Shown here one piece after another: positions 27,409-35,928 of a stretch of 64,000 nt of DNA. The stretch is from contig NZ_JAKRGF010000003.1 in assembly GCF_022347685.1 (NCBI RefSeq), positions 186,001 through 250,000 of the forward strand. The letters run 5' to 3'. This DNA comes from Thalassobius sp. Cn5-15 (GTDB taxonomy: Bacteria; Pseudomonadota; Alphaproteobacteria; Rhodobacterales; Rhodobacteraceae). The notes under the pieces are model-generated. The model searched no databases, was not told where the DNA came from, and worked only from the letters and a program-made list of their open reading frames with translations. Position 1 is the first letter of the stretch. Each line of letters opens with the position of its first letter. The position numbers were made by a program, and so were the translations under genes.

Positions 27409-27776
27409 AATAGGATCATCCTTATTCTGTCAGAAGCCCCGAACAAGCATTACGAGGGCATGGGTGTCAACAATTTCAGCTTAGAGAGCCGGCATTCGGC
27501 GGTTCAAACAGCGGTCCTGCGGTCATTTCACCTGCAAGCACGCGGCAACGGACGTCAGACGCTGGTGCGTCGGCGTCGGCTGGTTAGGATATGGCGTCGT
27601 TTGAACATGGCGCCTTGCATAAGGCGCAGCGGTCAGAATGCAAAGCATATTTTTACAAACTGATCATTTTGCGCAAAAATGACCGCCCATTCATCATAAT
27701 GACACTCTTTTGCACCTTGTGCCGTGGCATAAACGGCGGGAAAGCTGGCGGGTCGAACAAATCCGGTCCCAAGATC
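27409..27776. other. Divergent intergenic region, argD and DMT transporter
   Basis: 368 bases without a convincing gene. It must hold the argD-argF promoter (minus) and the EamA transporter promoter (plus). The section 27640-27710 is visibly A+T-richer than its surroundings and is the best place for the plus-strand promoter. I see no clear ArgR box or other palindrome. Confidence 0.5.
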
Positions 27777-28673
27777 ATGATTCCCCAGATTCCCGCCCCG
27801 AATCCGCGCCTTGCGATGGTGCTGATGCTGTCCTCCACCGCTTTCATGGCCGCAACCACCCTGATGGCCAAGGCACTGGGAACCGACACACTGGGGGATC
27901 CACTGCACCCGCTACAGATCAGCCATGGTCGGTTTATATTTGCCTTTCTGTTTTATGCCACAGCGGCTGTGGTCGTCCGGCTGCGGGTGCGCCGCCCGGC
28001 GCTACATCTGCATTTGGGTCGCACACTATTTGGTTGGGGAGGGGTCAGCTGCCTATTTGCAGCCGCAACGTTTATTCCGCTGGGGGATGCAACGGCGATC
28101 AGTTTCCTCAACCCGGTGTTTGCGATGATGTTGGCGATCCCTCTCTTAGGGGAACGGGTGGGGCCGTGGCGTTGGGCAGCAGCCGGTGTTGCGCTGATCG
28201 GGGCCCTGGTGCTGCTACGCCCGACGCCGGACAGTTTTCAGCCCGCAGCACTGATTGCGCTGGCCTCTGCCCTGCTGTTCGGGATGGAGATCATCTTTAT
28301 CAAGAAGCTGGCAGGCCGTGAGGGGCCATTTCAAATTCTGCTGATCAACAACGGTCTGGGGGTGGTGATTTCATCACTGGCAGTGATCGCTTTCTGGCAG
28401 GTACCCAGTATGGCACAATGGGCGGTGATGGGCAGCCTGGGCCTGTGCATGGCGATGGCCCAGGCCTGTTTCATCAATGCGGTTGCGCGGGCCGAAACCA
28501 GCTTTGTCGCGCCGTTTTCCTACGCCACACTGGTTTTTGCCAGTCTCTACGACTGGGCCGTTTTTACGCAGATTCCAGACGCGATCTCCTACCTTGGTGC
28601 CGGTATCATCATCTCAGGAGCTGCCCTACTGGCATGGCGAGAGGCGCTAGCAGCCGCGCGCGCCTTTCCTTAG
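27777..28673 (+). CDS. EamA/DMT-family transporter
   Basis: About 298 residues with ten predicted membrane helices in two EamA repeats (first from LAMVLMLSSTAFMAATTLMA, second from LIALASALLFGMEIIFIKKL). Drug/metabolite transporters of this family export amino acids, metabolites or drugs; the substrate is not readable. The frame is open 62 codons upstream, but that part is poor in hydrophobic or conserved sequence, so I start at MIPQIPAPNPR. The Shine-Dalgarno there is weak, leaving the start uncertain. Confidence 0.85.
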   Translation: MIPQIPAPNPRLAMVLMLSSTAFMAATTLMAKALGTDTLGDPLHPLQISHGRFIFAFLFYATAAVVVRLRVRRPALHLHLGRTLFGWGGVSCLFAAATFIPLGDATAISFLNPVFAMMLAIPLLGERVGPWRWAAAGVALIGALVLLRPTPDSFQPAALIALASALLFGMEIIFIKKLAGREGPFQILLINNGLGVVISSLAVIAFWQVPSMAQWAVMGSLGLCMAMAQACFINAVARAETSFVAPFSYATLVFASLYDWAVFTQIPDAISYLGAGIIISGAALLAWREALAAARAFP

Positions 28674-28683
28674 GCCGGCGCGA

Positions 28684-29523
28684 TCAGCTTTTCAGGCGAT
28701 AGCCGCTGCGGAACATGGCCCATGCAAGGGCGGAAACCGCCAGCGCACTGCCTGCCGAGACGGCCAACGCCAACATAGGTGCGCTGTCAGACACGCCCAC
28801 AACACCAAAACGCACACCGTCAATCAGATAGAAGATCGGGTTGAAGTGAGTCAGCCGCGCAATGAACGGCGGCAGCGCCTCCACCGAATAGAAGGTGCCG
28901 GACAGAAATGCCAAAGGCGTGACAATGAAATTGGTAATCGCCGCCATCTGGTCGAACTTGTTGGAATAAATCCCCGCGACCATGCCCACCGCCCCAAGGA
29001 GGGCCGCACCCAGCACCACAAACAGCAGCGCCATCAACGGATGCGCAGGTACAATTCCCAGAAACAGCATCAACCCCGCGCACAGCAACAGCGCCACGAT
29101 CACACCGCGCGCAATTGCGCCGGCCAGATAGCCCAGCACCAGTTCCAGCGGCGACAGGGGCGGCATCAGTGTGTCGACGATATTGCCCTGAACCTTGGAG
29201 ATCACGATAGAGGAAGAGGTGTTGGCAAAAGCGTTCTGAATCACCGTCATCATCAAAATGCCCGGCGCGATGAAATGCGTGAAGGGCAGGCCCATCACCT
29301 CACCGCGTGCCTTGCCGATGGCGACAGAGAAGATCATCAGAAACAGTGCCGCGGTCGATAGCGGCGCCAGGAGCGTTTGCGTCCAGACCGCAAGGAAGCG
29401 CATGATTTCTCGGCGCCCCAATGTCACCATGCCCAGCCAATTGAACCGGCCAAACCGACGGTCGCCCATTTGGCTGGCAAAAGCGCTGTCTGCGCTATGG
29501 TCGGGGGTGGCTTGGCTCTGCAT
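28684..29523 (-). CDS. ABC-2 type transporter permease
   Basis: This 279-residue protein has six hydrophobic segments and the ABC-2 family motif region (TPLAFLSGTFYSVEALPPFI, then THFNPIFYLIDGVRF). It resembles permeases of NodJ/YadH-type exporters of polysaccharide, lipid or drugs. No ATPase subunit gene lies next to it, so its partner must be encoded elsewhere. The soluble N-terminal 30 residues precede the first helix. It ends ten bases past the convergent EamA gene. Confidence 0.88.
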   Translation of the reverse strand: MQSQATPDHSADSAFASQMGDRRFGRFNWLGMVTLGRREIMRFLAVWTQTLLAPLSTAALFLMIFSVAIGKARGEVMGLPFTHFIAPGILMMTVIQNAFANTSSSIVISKVQGNIVDTLMPPLSPLELVLGYLAGAIARGVIVALLLCAGLMLFLGIVPAHPLMALLFVVLGAALLGAVGMVAGIYSNKFDQMAAITNFIVTPLAFLSGTFYSVEALPPFIARLTHFNPIFYLIDGVRFGVVGVSDSAPMLALAVSAGSALAVSALAWAMFRSGYRLKS

Positions 29524-29674
29524 CGGGCGGTGTCCTTTGTGCTGTCATGGCCACGCAGGCGCATGGTCTGATTCGACGCCTTGTAACTCAGGCCCTGTTG
29601 GCTAGAATAGGGGCTGATCAAAAATTTCAGGGCGGCTCGATTCCTACGGGCCGTCTTTTACGAAGGGAACCGGC

Positions 29675-30268
29675 ATGTCCTGGACCGACGAACGCGTCGA
29701 ACTGCTTAAGAAAATGTGGGGCGAAGGCCAATCTGCAAGTCAGATCGCCAAAGAACTGGGCGGCGTGACCCGCAATGCGGTGATCGGCAAGGTGCATCGC
29801 CTTGGCCTGTCGAATCGTGCCACCAGCGCCAGTGCCGCTGATGCCAGCAAGACCGAGGCAAAGGCAAAGCCCGCCCCTAAGAAAGAGGCTGCGGCTAAGT
29901 CAAAGCCGAAAGAGGCCGCAGCGCCCGCGCCAGAACCCGCCGCAGCTGCGCCGGTACCGACCCCGCGTCCAGCGGTGAGCCCCGCGCGCAAGGCAATCAT
30001 TCCTGCAGGTCAACCGCTGCCACCGCAGCCTTCGGCCAATGAGATTAGCCCTGAAGCCTTGGCAAAGGTGAACGAGGTTGAAAAGAAGTCGAAGAAGTTG
30101 GGCCTGCTGGAACTGACCGAACGGACCTGTAAATGGCCCGTCGGTGACCCTGCAACCGAAGACTTCTGGTTCTGCGGTCTGCCTGTGCAGGCGGGCAAGC
30201 CCTACTGCGAAGCGCATGTTGGCGTCGCGTTCCAGCCGATGTCCTCGCGACGCGATCGTCGTCGCTGA
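29675..30268 (+). CDS. gcrA: GcrA family cell cycle regulator
   Basis: The 197-residue protein begins with the GcrA DNA-binding segment MSWTDERVELLKKMW and SQIAKELGGVTRNAVIGKVH. A low-complexity Ala/Pro/Lys linker (about 50-115) follows, then a C-terminal sigma-factor-interacting domain (TCKWPVGDP...FCGLP). In Caulobacter GcrA binds GANTC sites methylated by CcrM and recruits sigma-70 to cell-division genes. GAAGGGA is nine bases before the ATG. It marks the window as alphaproteobacterial. Confidence 0.95.
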   Translation: MSWTDERVELLKKMWGEGQSASQIAKELGGVTRNAVIGKVHRLGLSNRATSASAADASKTEAKAKPAPKKEAAAKSKPKEAAAPAPEPAAAAPVPTPRPAVSPARKAIIPAGQPLPPQPSANEISPEALAKVNEVEKKSKKLGLLELTERTCKWPVGDPATEDFWFCGLPVQAGKPYCEAHVGVAFQPMSSRRDRRR

Positions 30269-30293
30269 TACCGGCCGCCATGATCGAGAATTC

Positions 30294-30326
30294 AGCGCCC
30301 TGCACCTCACGGTGTGGGGCGTTTTT
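30294..30326 (+). terminator. Terminator after gcrA
   Basis: GCGCCC-TG-CACC pairs with GGTG-T-GGGGC(G) around TCAC, followed by TTTTTC, about 27 bases beyond the gcrA stop. Confidence 0.75.
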
Positions 30327-30457
30327 CTGTGTGGGGATTGAGTATTTTGGGATCATTGAAAGAACGGCGGGAAATAGCCAGCGCGGCACAGCGATGGGAA
30401 TAGAGCCTAGGCATCGGGCAGCGATCTGCCTAGTTTGGCCACACTTGGAGGTGAGTG

Positions 30458-30943
30458 ATGACCCAGTATTCCCGTCGTTTTATGATGCTATCGCCGCTGG
30501 CGTTGACTGGCCTGACACTGACCGGTTGCGGTAGCACGCAACCTGCCCCGCCTGCGCGCCCAAGCGAGCCACCGCTTTACCCCAATGAAACGCCGCAGAT
30601 CCGGTCGTTGATCAACAAATATGCCGATCACTATGAGGTACCGCGTAGCTTGGTGCACCGCGTGGTTCAGCGTGAAAGCATGTATCGCCCCAGTGCCCGC
30701 AACGGGCCTTATTGGGGGATGATGCAGATCCTACCCGCAACCGCGCGCAGCATGGGATTTCGCGGCCAGCCCAATGATCTCTTGGATGCAGAGACGAACC
30801 TGAAATACGCTGTAAAATACTTGCGCGGCGCGTGGTTGGTGTCCGACGGGGATGAGGCGACGGCCGTCAACTGGTACGCCCGCGGCTATTACTACGAGGC
30901 GAAGCGCCGCGGCCTGTTGCGGGAAACAGGCCTGCGGCCCTGA
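30458..30943 (+). CDS. Lytic transglycosylase lipoprotein (SLT domain)
   Basis: 161 residues. The signal peptide ends in lipobox LTLTGC (Cys24). A compact SLT domain follows with the catalytic Glu73 in VVQRESMYRPSA, the GMMQILPATARSMGF motif and the late NWYARGYYYEA. It cleaves glycan strands of peptidoglycan to 1,6-anhydro ends, probably anchored in the outer membrane. It is short for the family, consisting of the catalytic core only. GGAGG six bases before ATG 30458 fixes the start; an in-frame GTG one codon earlier is less likely. Confidence 0.92.
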   Translation: MTQYSRRFMMLSPLALTGLTLTGCGSTQPAPPARPSEPPLYPNETPQIRSLINKYADHYEVPRSLVHRVVQRESMYRPSARNGPYWGMMQILPATARSMGFRGQPNDLLDAETNLKYAVKYLRGAWLVSDGDEATAVNWYARGYYYEAKRRGLLRETGLRP

Positions 30944-30958
30944 ACCGAATAGCTGATC

Positions 30959-32914
30959 CTAGTTGAAGAGGTTGCCGAGGCCTTTCAGCAGCTCCTTCTC
31001 CAACTGCTCTTTGGCCGCATCCTCAAGGCTTTGTCCCTCTTCCTGCTTGATGCCCAGCTCTTTCTTCACTGCCTCTTCCAGCTTGGCCTTGGCTTTGGCT
31101 TCGGCCTTTTTCTTTTCTTCCTGCAGGTTCAGATCGATCGCCCGCTCCAGATCCGGCCAGACCTTGGGGCTGGCCCACGGCCCCCGGATGCGCACCGGCA
31201 CAGCGATGCCACGCTGCCCCTCAAGACTGCTAATCTGTGGTGCGAACAGATAGTCGATATCCCGCTTGCCCAGGCCAACGCGCCCTTCGCCCGTAGCGGA
31301 AATGCGGGGCAATTTAAGTGACAGGTCAGGATTGTTCAAATCCCCATTTTTCATGCTGAAACTGGCGCTCAACTCATCAAAAACCGTGGTACCACCCGTC
31401 GCCAAACCCTGCCGCATAAGACTGTCCAGATCGACACCTTCAATCGTGCCACGCCCCATGTTGATCGCGCCGTTTCCTGAAAGGGAGTTCATGATCTGAT
31501 GCACGCTCTGCCCGACGCCAAGGTAGGACAGTTGCGCCGCCGCGCGCCCGGTAAAGCGAGTGATGCCTGCCAGATCGCCCAGCAACTGCTGCATTTCCAC
31601 CCCTGACGCAGTTACATTGCCACCAACGCTGAGGCCGTCACGGTTGTTCGCGACCACCTGCCCGGCAAAGCTGCCACCGTACCCCTGCAGCGCGTTCAGC
31701 GTGACCACGGCACGCGATCGGTCAATGCCCGCCCGCAGGTCCAGCGCCTGGAACCTAAGGCTCGGTAGCGCAATTGAGGGTGCAGTCAGCGTCAGATCCG
31801 CATTGGCCAGACTAAGCGCGGAGGCATCAATCGGCGCCTTGGACCAGTCGCTCGTGTTCGCGACCTGTGTTGCCGTTTCACCAGAGACGCGCGATCCGCT
31901 GGCAAGGCCGGTGAAATCAAGCGCTCCGCTCTTCAGGCGCGCGGTCACGACAGGGCGCGACGGCGTCAGATCCACATCTACCGCGCCGCTGAACCGGTTC
32001 TGATCCAGTTGCAGCACCATATCGCGCAGGCTGAGCTTCATGTCCTGCGTCAGCGTCAGATGACCCGCCAGCGTCACCTGCTGTCCCAAACCACGCGGCA
32101 CCGCAACACCCTTAACGCCCGCCGCAGCAAGGGCTGCCGAGGTGTTTTCCGTTTTCACCGCAACGCTGCCCTGCACCTGCCCCGGCGCACCGACAACACC
32201 GTCAAAGGCCGCCGTCGCACCGCCCAGCGCAGCCTTCGCGGTGACACCCGTCACCGCCCCCTCGATCAGGGCGGCCAGATCGGCGATGTCACCGCTCACA
32301 CTGATCACCTCCATCCCTGTGGGGCGCGCTGTGAGGGCAAACCCCGCCGCGCCGCGATAAATCGGCCAGCTGAGGTCGAGCGACAAATCCCTAACTGTCA
32401 GGTCCGTACCCGCAGCGTGATCCAGATAGCGCAGGCTGCCACCAGTGACCAATGCACGGTCCAACGACAGGGCCAGCGCGTTTTCACTGGCCGCTGCAGA
32501 CGCGTTCTGTCCCGACGGGCTGACGCCATCCACCCCGATCTCCCAATTCGCGCGACCATCGGCATGGCGTTCCATCAATACGGCCGGCGACAGAACCTCC
32601 AGACCGGTAATCTTGATATCGCCGGCAATAAGCGCGACCAGATCAACGCCGATCTTCATCGCTTCCGTCCGCAGGAGCGGACCATTGTCGGACCAATCAG
32701 CATTCGCAATCTCGACCGCGCCGGTACGCGCGCCGAGGATGGGGTAGTAACTCAGCTGCACATCCCCAAGGAGCGTGACCCGCCGCCCTGTCTGCGCCTC
32801 TATCTGATCCAGCGCGACACGCGCGATCCTCTCACCGGGTAAGAGCAACAGACTGGCCAACCCAACGACCACCAGCAGCGCCAACACCAAAACAACCCGA
32901 ACCAACCAGCGCAT
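30959..32914 (-). CDS. AsmA family protein
   Basis: A 651-residue protein with one N-terminal membrane anchor ([20 protein letters not shown]), then the AsmA N-terminal repeat ([20 protein letters not shown]) and a beta-rich periplasmic body with the C-terminal AsmA_2 region ([18 protein letters not shown]). It ends in a Lys/Glu-rich helix likely to be coiled coil ([19 protein letters not shown]). AsmA-like proteins bridge inner and outer membranes and are linked to phospholipid transport. ATG 32914 follows AGGGGTAGG. Divergent from rimO. Confidence 0.92.
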   Translation of the reverse strand: MRWLVRVVLVLALLVVVGLASLLLLPGERIARVALDQIEAQTGRRVTLLGDVQLSYYPILGARTGAVEIANADWSDNGPLLRTEAMKIGVDLVALIAGDIKITGLEVLSPAVLMERHADGRANWEIGVDGVSPSGQNASAAASENALALSLDRALVTGGSLRYLDHAAGTDLTVRDLSLDLSWPIYRGAAGFALTARPTGMEVISVSGDIADLAALIEGAVTGVTAKAALGGATAAFDGVVGAPGQVQGSVAVKTENTSAALAAAGVKGVAVPRGLGQQVTLAGHLTLTQDMKLSLRDMVLQLDQNRFSGAVDVDLTPSRPVVTARLKSGALDFTGLASGSRVSGETATQVANTSDWSKAPIDASALSLANADLTLTAPSIALPSLRFQALDLRAGIDRSRAVVTLNALQGYGGSFAGQVVANNRDGLSVGGNVTASGVEMQQLLGDLAGITRFTGRAAAQLSYLGVGQSVHQIMNSLSGNGAINMGRGTIEGVDLDSLMRQGLATGGTTVFDELSASFSMKNGDLNNPDLSLKLPRISATGEGRVGLGKRDIDYLFAPQISSLEGQRGIAVPVRIRGPWASPKVWPDLERAIDLNLQEEKKKAEAKAKAKLEEAVKKELGIKQEEGQSLEDAAKEQLEKELLKGLGNLFN

Positions 32915-33053
32915 CTGCCTACCCCTAATGCTATGCCTCTTCTTCAAAAACCTAAGCCAGACAGCCGCCAGGAACAACAAACCAAAGGATCAGATCACCA
33001 TTTTCAGCGCAAAAGCCTTTGCCAGCGCCCCCCACCTCAACTATATGCCCGCC

Positions 33054-34430
33054 ATGACCAGCAATCCGCCAGACCTCCGCCCCGACCTCGCCCCGCGTGC
33101 GCAGTTTTCCGACACCCCCCGTGCCGGCCAGCCAACGATTGGCATGGTGTCCCTCGGCTGCCCAAAGGCACTGGTGGACAGTGAACGAATCCTGACCCGT
33201 CTACGCGCCGAAGGCTACGGCATCTCGCCACAATACGCGGGCGCCGATGCGGTGATTGTGAACACCTGCGGCTTTTTGGATTCAGCCAAGGCCGAGAGTC
33301 TTGAGGCGATTGGAGAAGCCCTCCACGAAAATGGCAAGGTCATCGTGACCGGCTGTCTGGGGGCGGATCCTGAATATATCACCGGTGTTCATCCCAAGGT
33401 GCTGGCCGTAACCGGACCACATCAGTACGAACAGGTGCTGGATGCGGTACACGGAGCCGTGCCGCCCAGCCCTGACCCATTTGTAGATCTGTTGCCTGCA
33501 TCGGGCGTCAGCCTGACACCGCGCCATTACAGCTATCTGAAAATCTCCGAAGGCTGCAACCACGCCTGCAAATTCTGCATTATTCCCGATATGCGCGGCA
33601 AGCTGGCGTCGCGCCCCGCCTTCGCGGTAATGCGCGAGGCAGAGAAACTGGTGGAAAACGGGGTGAAGGAACTGCTGGTCATTTCGCAGGACACCTCTGC
33701 CTACGGTCTGGACCGCAAGCATGAAACAGAGCGCGGCCATCGCAGCCACATCACCGATCTGGCACGAGATCTGGGGTCGCTGGGGGCATGGGTGCGACTG
33801 CACTACATCTATCCCTACCCCCATGTGCGCGAGCTGATTCCACTGATGGCCGACGGTCTGGTGCTGCCCTATATGGACATCCCGTTTCAGCACGCCCATC
33901 CCGACACGCTGAAACGCATGGCCCGCCCCGCAGCCGCCGAACGCACACTAGACCGCATCGCTGAATGGCGTGGCATCTGCCCTGACATCACCCTGCGCTC
34001 CACCTTCATCGTCGGCTACCCCGGAGAAACGGAGGCTGAGTTCCAGACCCTTCTGGATTGGATGGATGAGGCACAACTGGATCGCGTTGGCTGTTTTCAG
34101 TACGAAAACGTCGAAGGCGCTCGATCTGCCACGCTATCCGATCATGTACCCGACGAGGTAAAACAAGAGCGCTGGGAACGCTTCATGGAAAAGGCACAAG
34201 CTATTTCCGAGGCAAAACTGGCCGCGAAGGTTGGTCAGGTTATGGACGTGATCGTGGATGAGATCGACGCAGACGGTATTGCCACCTGCCGCACCAAAGC
34301 CGACGCACCGGAAATTGACGGCAACCTGTTTATCGATGAGGGCACCGAGGGGCTGTCTGTGGGTGACATTGTCCGCGTTGAAGTGGACGAGGCTGGCGAA
34401 TATGATCTGTGGGGTCAGGTGAAGGCGTGA
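33054..34430 (+). CDS. rimO: Ribosomal protein S12 methylthiotransferase RimO
   Basis: About 458 residues with the three-domain methylthiotransferase layout: an N-terminal UPF0004 domain ([36 protein letters not shown]) holding three Cys for one 4Fe-4S cluster, the radical-SAM CX3CX2C in [12 protein letters not shown], and a C-terminal TRAM domain. It adds methylthio to Asp89 of S12. The [10 protein letters not shown] motif separates RimO from MiaB. The start codon is uncertain (33045 or 33054); neither has a clear Shine-Dalgarno. Confidence 0.94.
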   Translation: MTSNPPDLRPDLAPRAQFSDTPRAGQPTIGMVSLGCPKALVDSERILTRLRAEGYGISPQYAGADAVIVNTCGFLDSAKAESLEAIGEALHENGKVIVTGCLGADPEYITGVHPKVLAVTGPHQYEQVLDAVHGAVPPSPDPFVDLLPASGVSLTPRHYSYLKISEGCNHACKFCIIPDMRGKLASRPAFAVMREAEKLVENGVKELLVISQDTSAYGLDRKHETERGHRSHITDLARDLGSLGAWVRLHYIYPYPHVRELIPLMADGLVLPYMDIPFQHAHPDTLKRMARPAAAERTLDRIAEWRGICPDITLRSTFIVGYPGETEAEFQTLLDWMDEAQLDRVGCFQYENVEGARSATLSDHVPDEVKQERWERFMEKAQAISEAKLAAKVGQVMDVIVDEIDADGIATCRTKADAPEIDGNLFIDEGTEGLSVGDIVRVEVDEAGEYDLWGQVKA

Positions 34431-34467
34431 GCGGAGGATGCTAAGCATCATTGCTATATTAGATTAA

Positions 34468-34505
34468 CTTTCCTAAATATCCCTTAAAGGTGAAGTTTAG
34501 GAAAG
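34468..34505 (+). promoter_or_regulatory. Inverted repeat overlapping the Shine-Dalgarno of the ParB-like gene
   Basis: CTTTCCTAAA (34468-34477) and TTTAGGAAAG (34496-34505) are perfect ten-base arms with an 18-base spacer. The right arm contains the AGGAAA ribosome-binding sequence, ten bases before the TTG start at 34516. As RNA it would sequester the Shine-Dalgarno; as DNA it is a plausible operator. Both readings are inference. Confidence 0.6.
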
Positions 34506-34515
34506 ATATTCAATT

Positions 34516-34806
34516 TTGAGATTTAAAGAGATCGAAGTAGACAAGCTGGTCGTCAATCCCAGCAATGATCGGCATGGCCCAATGGGGTCTGAATCGGCAG
34601 CGATAGCATGGCTATTTGAGAACAAAGCGCGTGACATGAAGGCGCTTGCTCAACACATCTCACAAACCGGGCGCCTTTTCGATAGTCCTTTGGTCGTCAA
34701 GGATGGCGACAAATTTCTTGTTAAAGATGGAAACCGCAGAGTTACATCCATCAAATTACTCATCGACCCAAACAAGGCGCCAATCCAGTATCGTGATTTT
34801 TCATAG
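34516..34806 (+). CDS. ParB/Srx-like domain protein, N-terminal part (frame-broken)
   Basis: The 96-residue frame starts at TTG and reads as a ParB/sulfiredoxin-like N-terminal domain: RFKEIEVDKLVVNPSNDR, SQTGRLFDSPLVVKDGDK and FLVKDGNRRVTSIKLL, the last with the GNRR motif. It ends at TAG (34804-34806) after IQYRDFS. One extra T in the TTTTT run at 34797-34801 would carry the frame on into the downstream 35007-35846 coding sequence, giving about 443 residues. The base composition is visibly A+T-richer than both neighbours. Likely laterally acquired; a defence or plasmid-like role is only a guess. Confidence 0.6.
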   Translation: MRFKEIEVDKLVVNPSNDRHGPMGSESAAIAWLFENKARDMKALAQHISQTGRLFDSPLVVKDGDKFLVKDGNRRVTSIKLLIDPNKAPIQYRDFS

Positions 34807-35006
34807 ATTTACAGCGAAGCGCTAACATCAAGTTCCCGCATAACATCACCTGCCAAGTCGAAGAAAATTTATCAACTGCCGACAAGATCATCGGCCTACG
34901 GCACAATGGTAAGCAAGAAGGAAGGGGACAGCTGGCGTGGGGTACTCGAGAAAAAGCCAATCATTCAAACCGAATATCCGGAAACTCTGACTATGAATGG
35001 CCGCAG

Positions 35007-35846
35007 TTGGTTGAGAAGTATCTAACCCAACATGGTTATCAAGCAGAAGCTGAAAGCATTCAACGATCAACATTAGATCGCGTAATCAAAGCCAAAAAAC
35101 GACGCCTAGCATTGGGGATTTCGAAGACGGGCAACGGCGAATTACACGCCGTAAATGGCGACGAGAAATTGGTACCTCTTCTCCGCAAGTTGGTTGCCGA
35201 TATGTCTTCGGGAAAACTCTCACTTGCCAACACATTGCGAGCCGCAGACGTCGACCAGTACTTAGGCTCTTTGCAAGGCATGGGATACGTCACGCATCAA
35301 CCATCAAAGCCTGCAAAGGAAAACTCCGCTCATGAGAACACAAACAAAAGCCCGCGAAACAAGCCCACGCAGCCTCTAGAACGTAAAACACTTATTCCAA
35401 GTCATATAAACTACCATTTCAGTTGGATAGCTGGTCAGTCCAAAATTCAGTTAGTTTGGGAAGAGCTGCAGTATAGCTTGAAGCTCAAAGAACATGCATT
35501 CTCTATTGCGATCGTGCTTCGTGTACTTCTGGAGATAAGCGCGAAAAACTATCGCGATAAGTTTCAGCTAAAAGACCTGAACACTCTTTCGAAGAACCTC
35601 TCTCAAAACCTTGATGCGCTGCATGAAAGCGGAAATATCAACACACAGCAAAGAGGCGACATCCGGCGAATACTGAATGACAAACAGTCGATCTGCTCAA
35701 TCGAAAACTTGCAGCGCGTCGTGCATTCAAGTTCTCAAGTGCTGTCAAATGACGACTTAATAACCCTATGGGATTGCATAGAGCCTCTCGTAGTCAACAG
35801 CATTCGAGCCGTGCAAGAAAAGAAGTCGTCGCTGTACACAGTCTAA
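35007..35846 (+). CDS. C-terminal part of the frame-broken ParB-like protein
   Basis: This frame is open from 34803 and in sense continues the ParB-like protein (IDLQRSANIKFPHNITCQVEE). The first ATG is at 35007. It has a middle region with WPQLVEKYLTQHGY and KTGNGELHAVNGDEKLVPLL, a hydrophilic Lys/Asn-rich linker (about 110-130), and an alpha-helical C-terminal domain (AFSIAIVLRVLLEISAKN...VHSSSQVLSNDDLITLWD). I do not recognise a named C-terminal family. Whether it is translated alone, by -1 frameshifting, or is a pseudogene cannot be told from this sequence. Confidence 0.6.
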   Translation: MVEKYLTQHGYQAEAESIQRSTLDRVIKAKKRRLALGISKTGNGELHAVNGDEKLVPLLRKLVADMSSGKLSLANTLRAADVDQYLGSLQGMGYVTHQPSKPAKENSAHENTNKSPRNKPTQPLERKTLIPSHINYHFSWIAGQSKIQLVWEELQYSLKLKEHAFSIAIVLRVLLEISAKNYRDKFQLKDLNTLSKNLSQNLDALHESGNINTQQRGDIRRILNDKQSICSIENLQRVVHSSSQVLSNDDLITLWDCIEPLVVNSIRAVQEKKSSLYTV

Positions 35847-35876
35847 TTTTCCGACCTAGGGTCCCCCACAAACACA

Positions 35877-35906
35877 AAAGCCCCCGCCGGTCTGGCGGGG
35901 GCTTTG
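35877..35906 (-). terminator. Terminator after carB
   Basis: AAAGCCCCCGCC and GGCGGGGGCTTT form a perfect twelve-base-pair stem with a five-base loop, followed on the minus strand by a T-rich tract. It lies 23 bases past the carB stop and may also end the ParB-like transcript. Confidence 0.85.
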
Positions 35907-35928
35907 TTGTTTCTGACCCTAGAGCCGA

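Noticed and set aside
26188-27663. 491-codon plus-strand frame opposite argD
   Set aside because: Shadow of argD; argD has an intact PLP Lys and the correct length.
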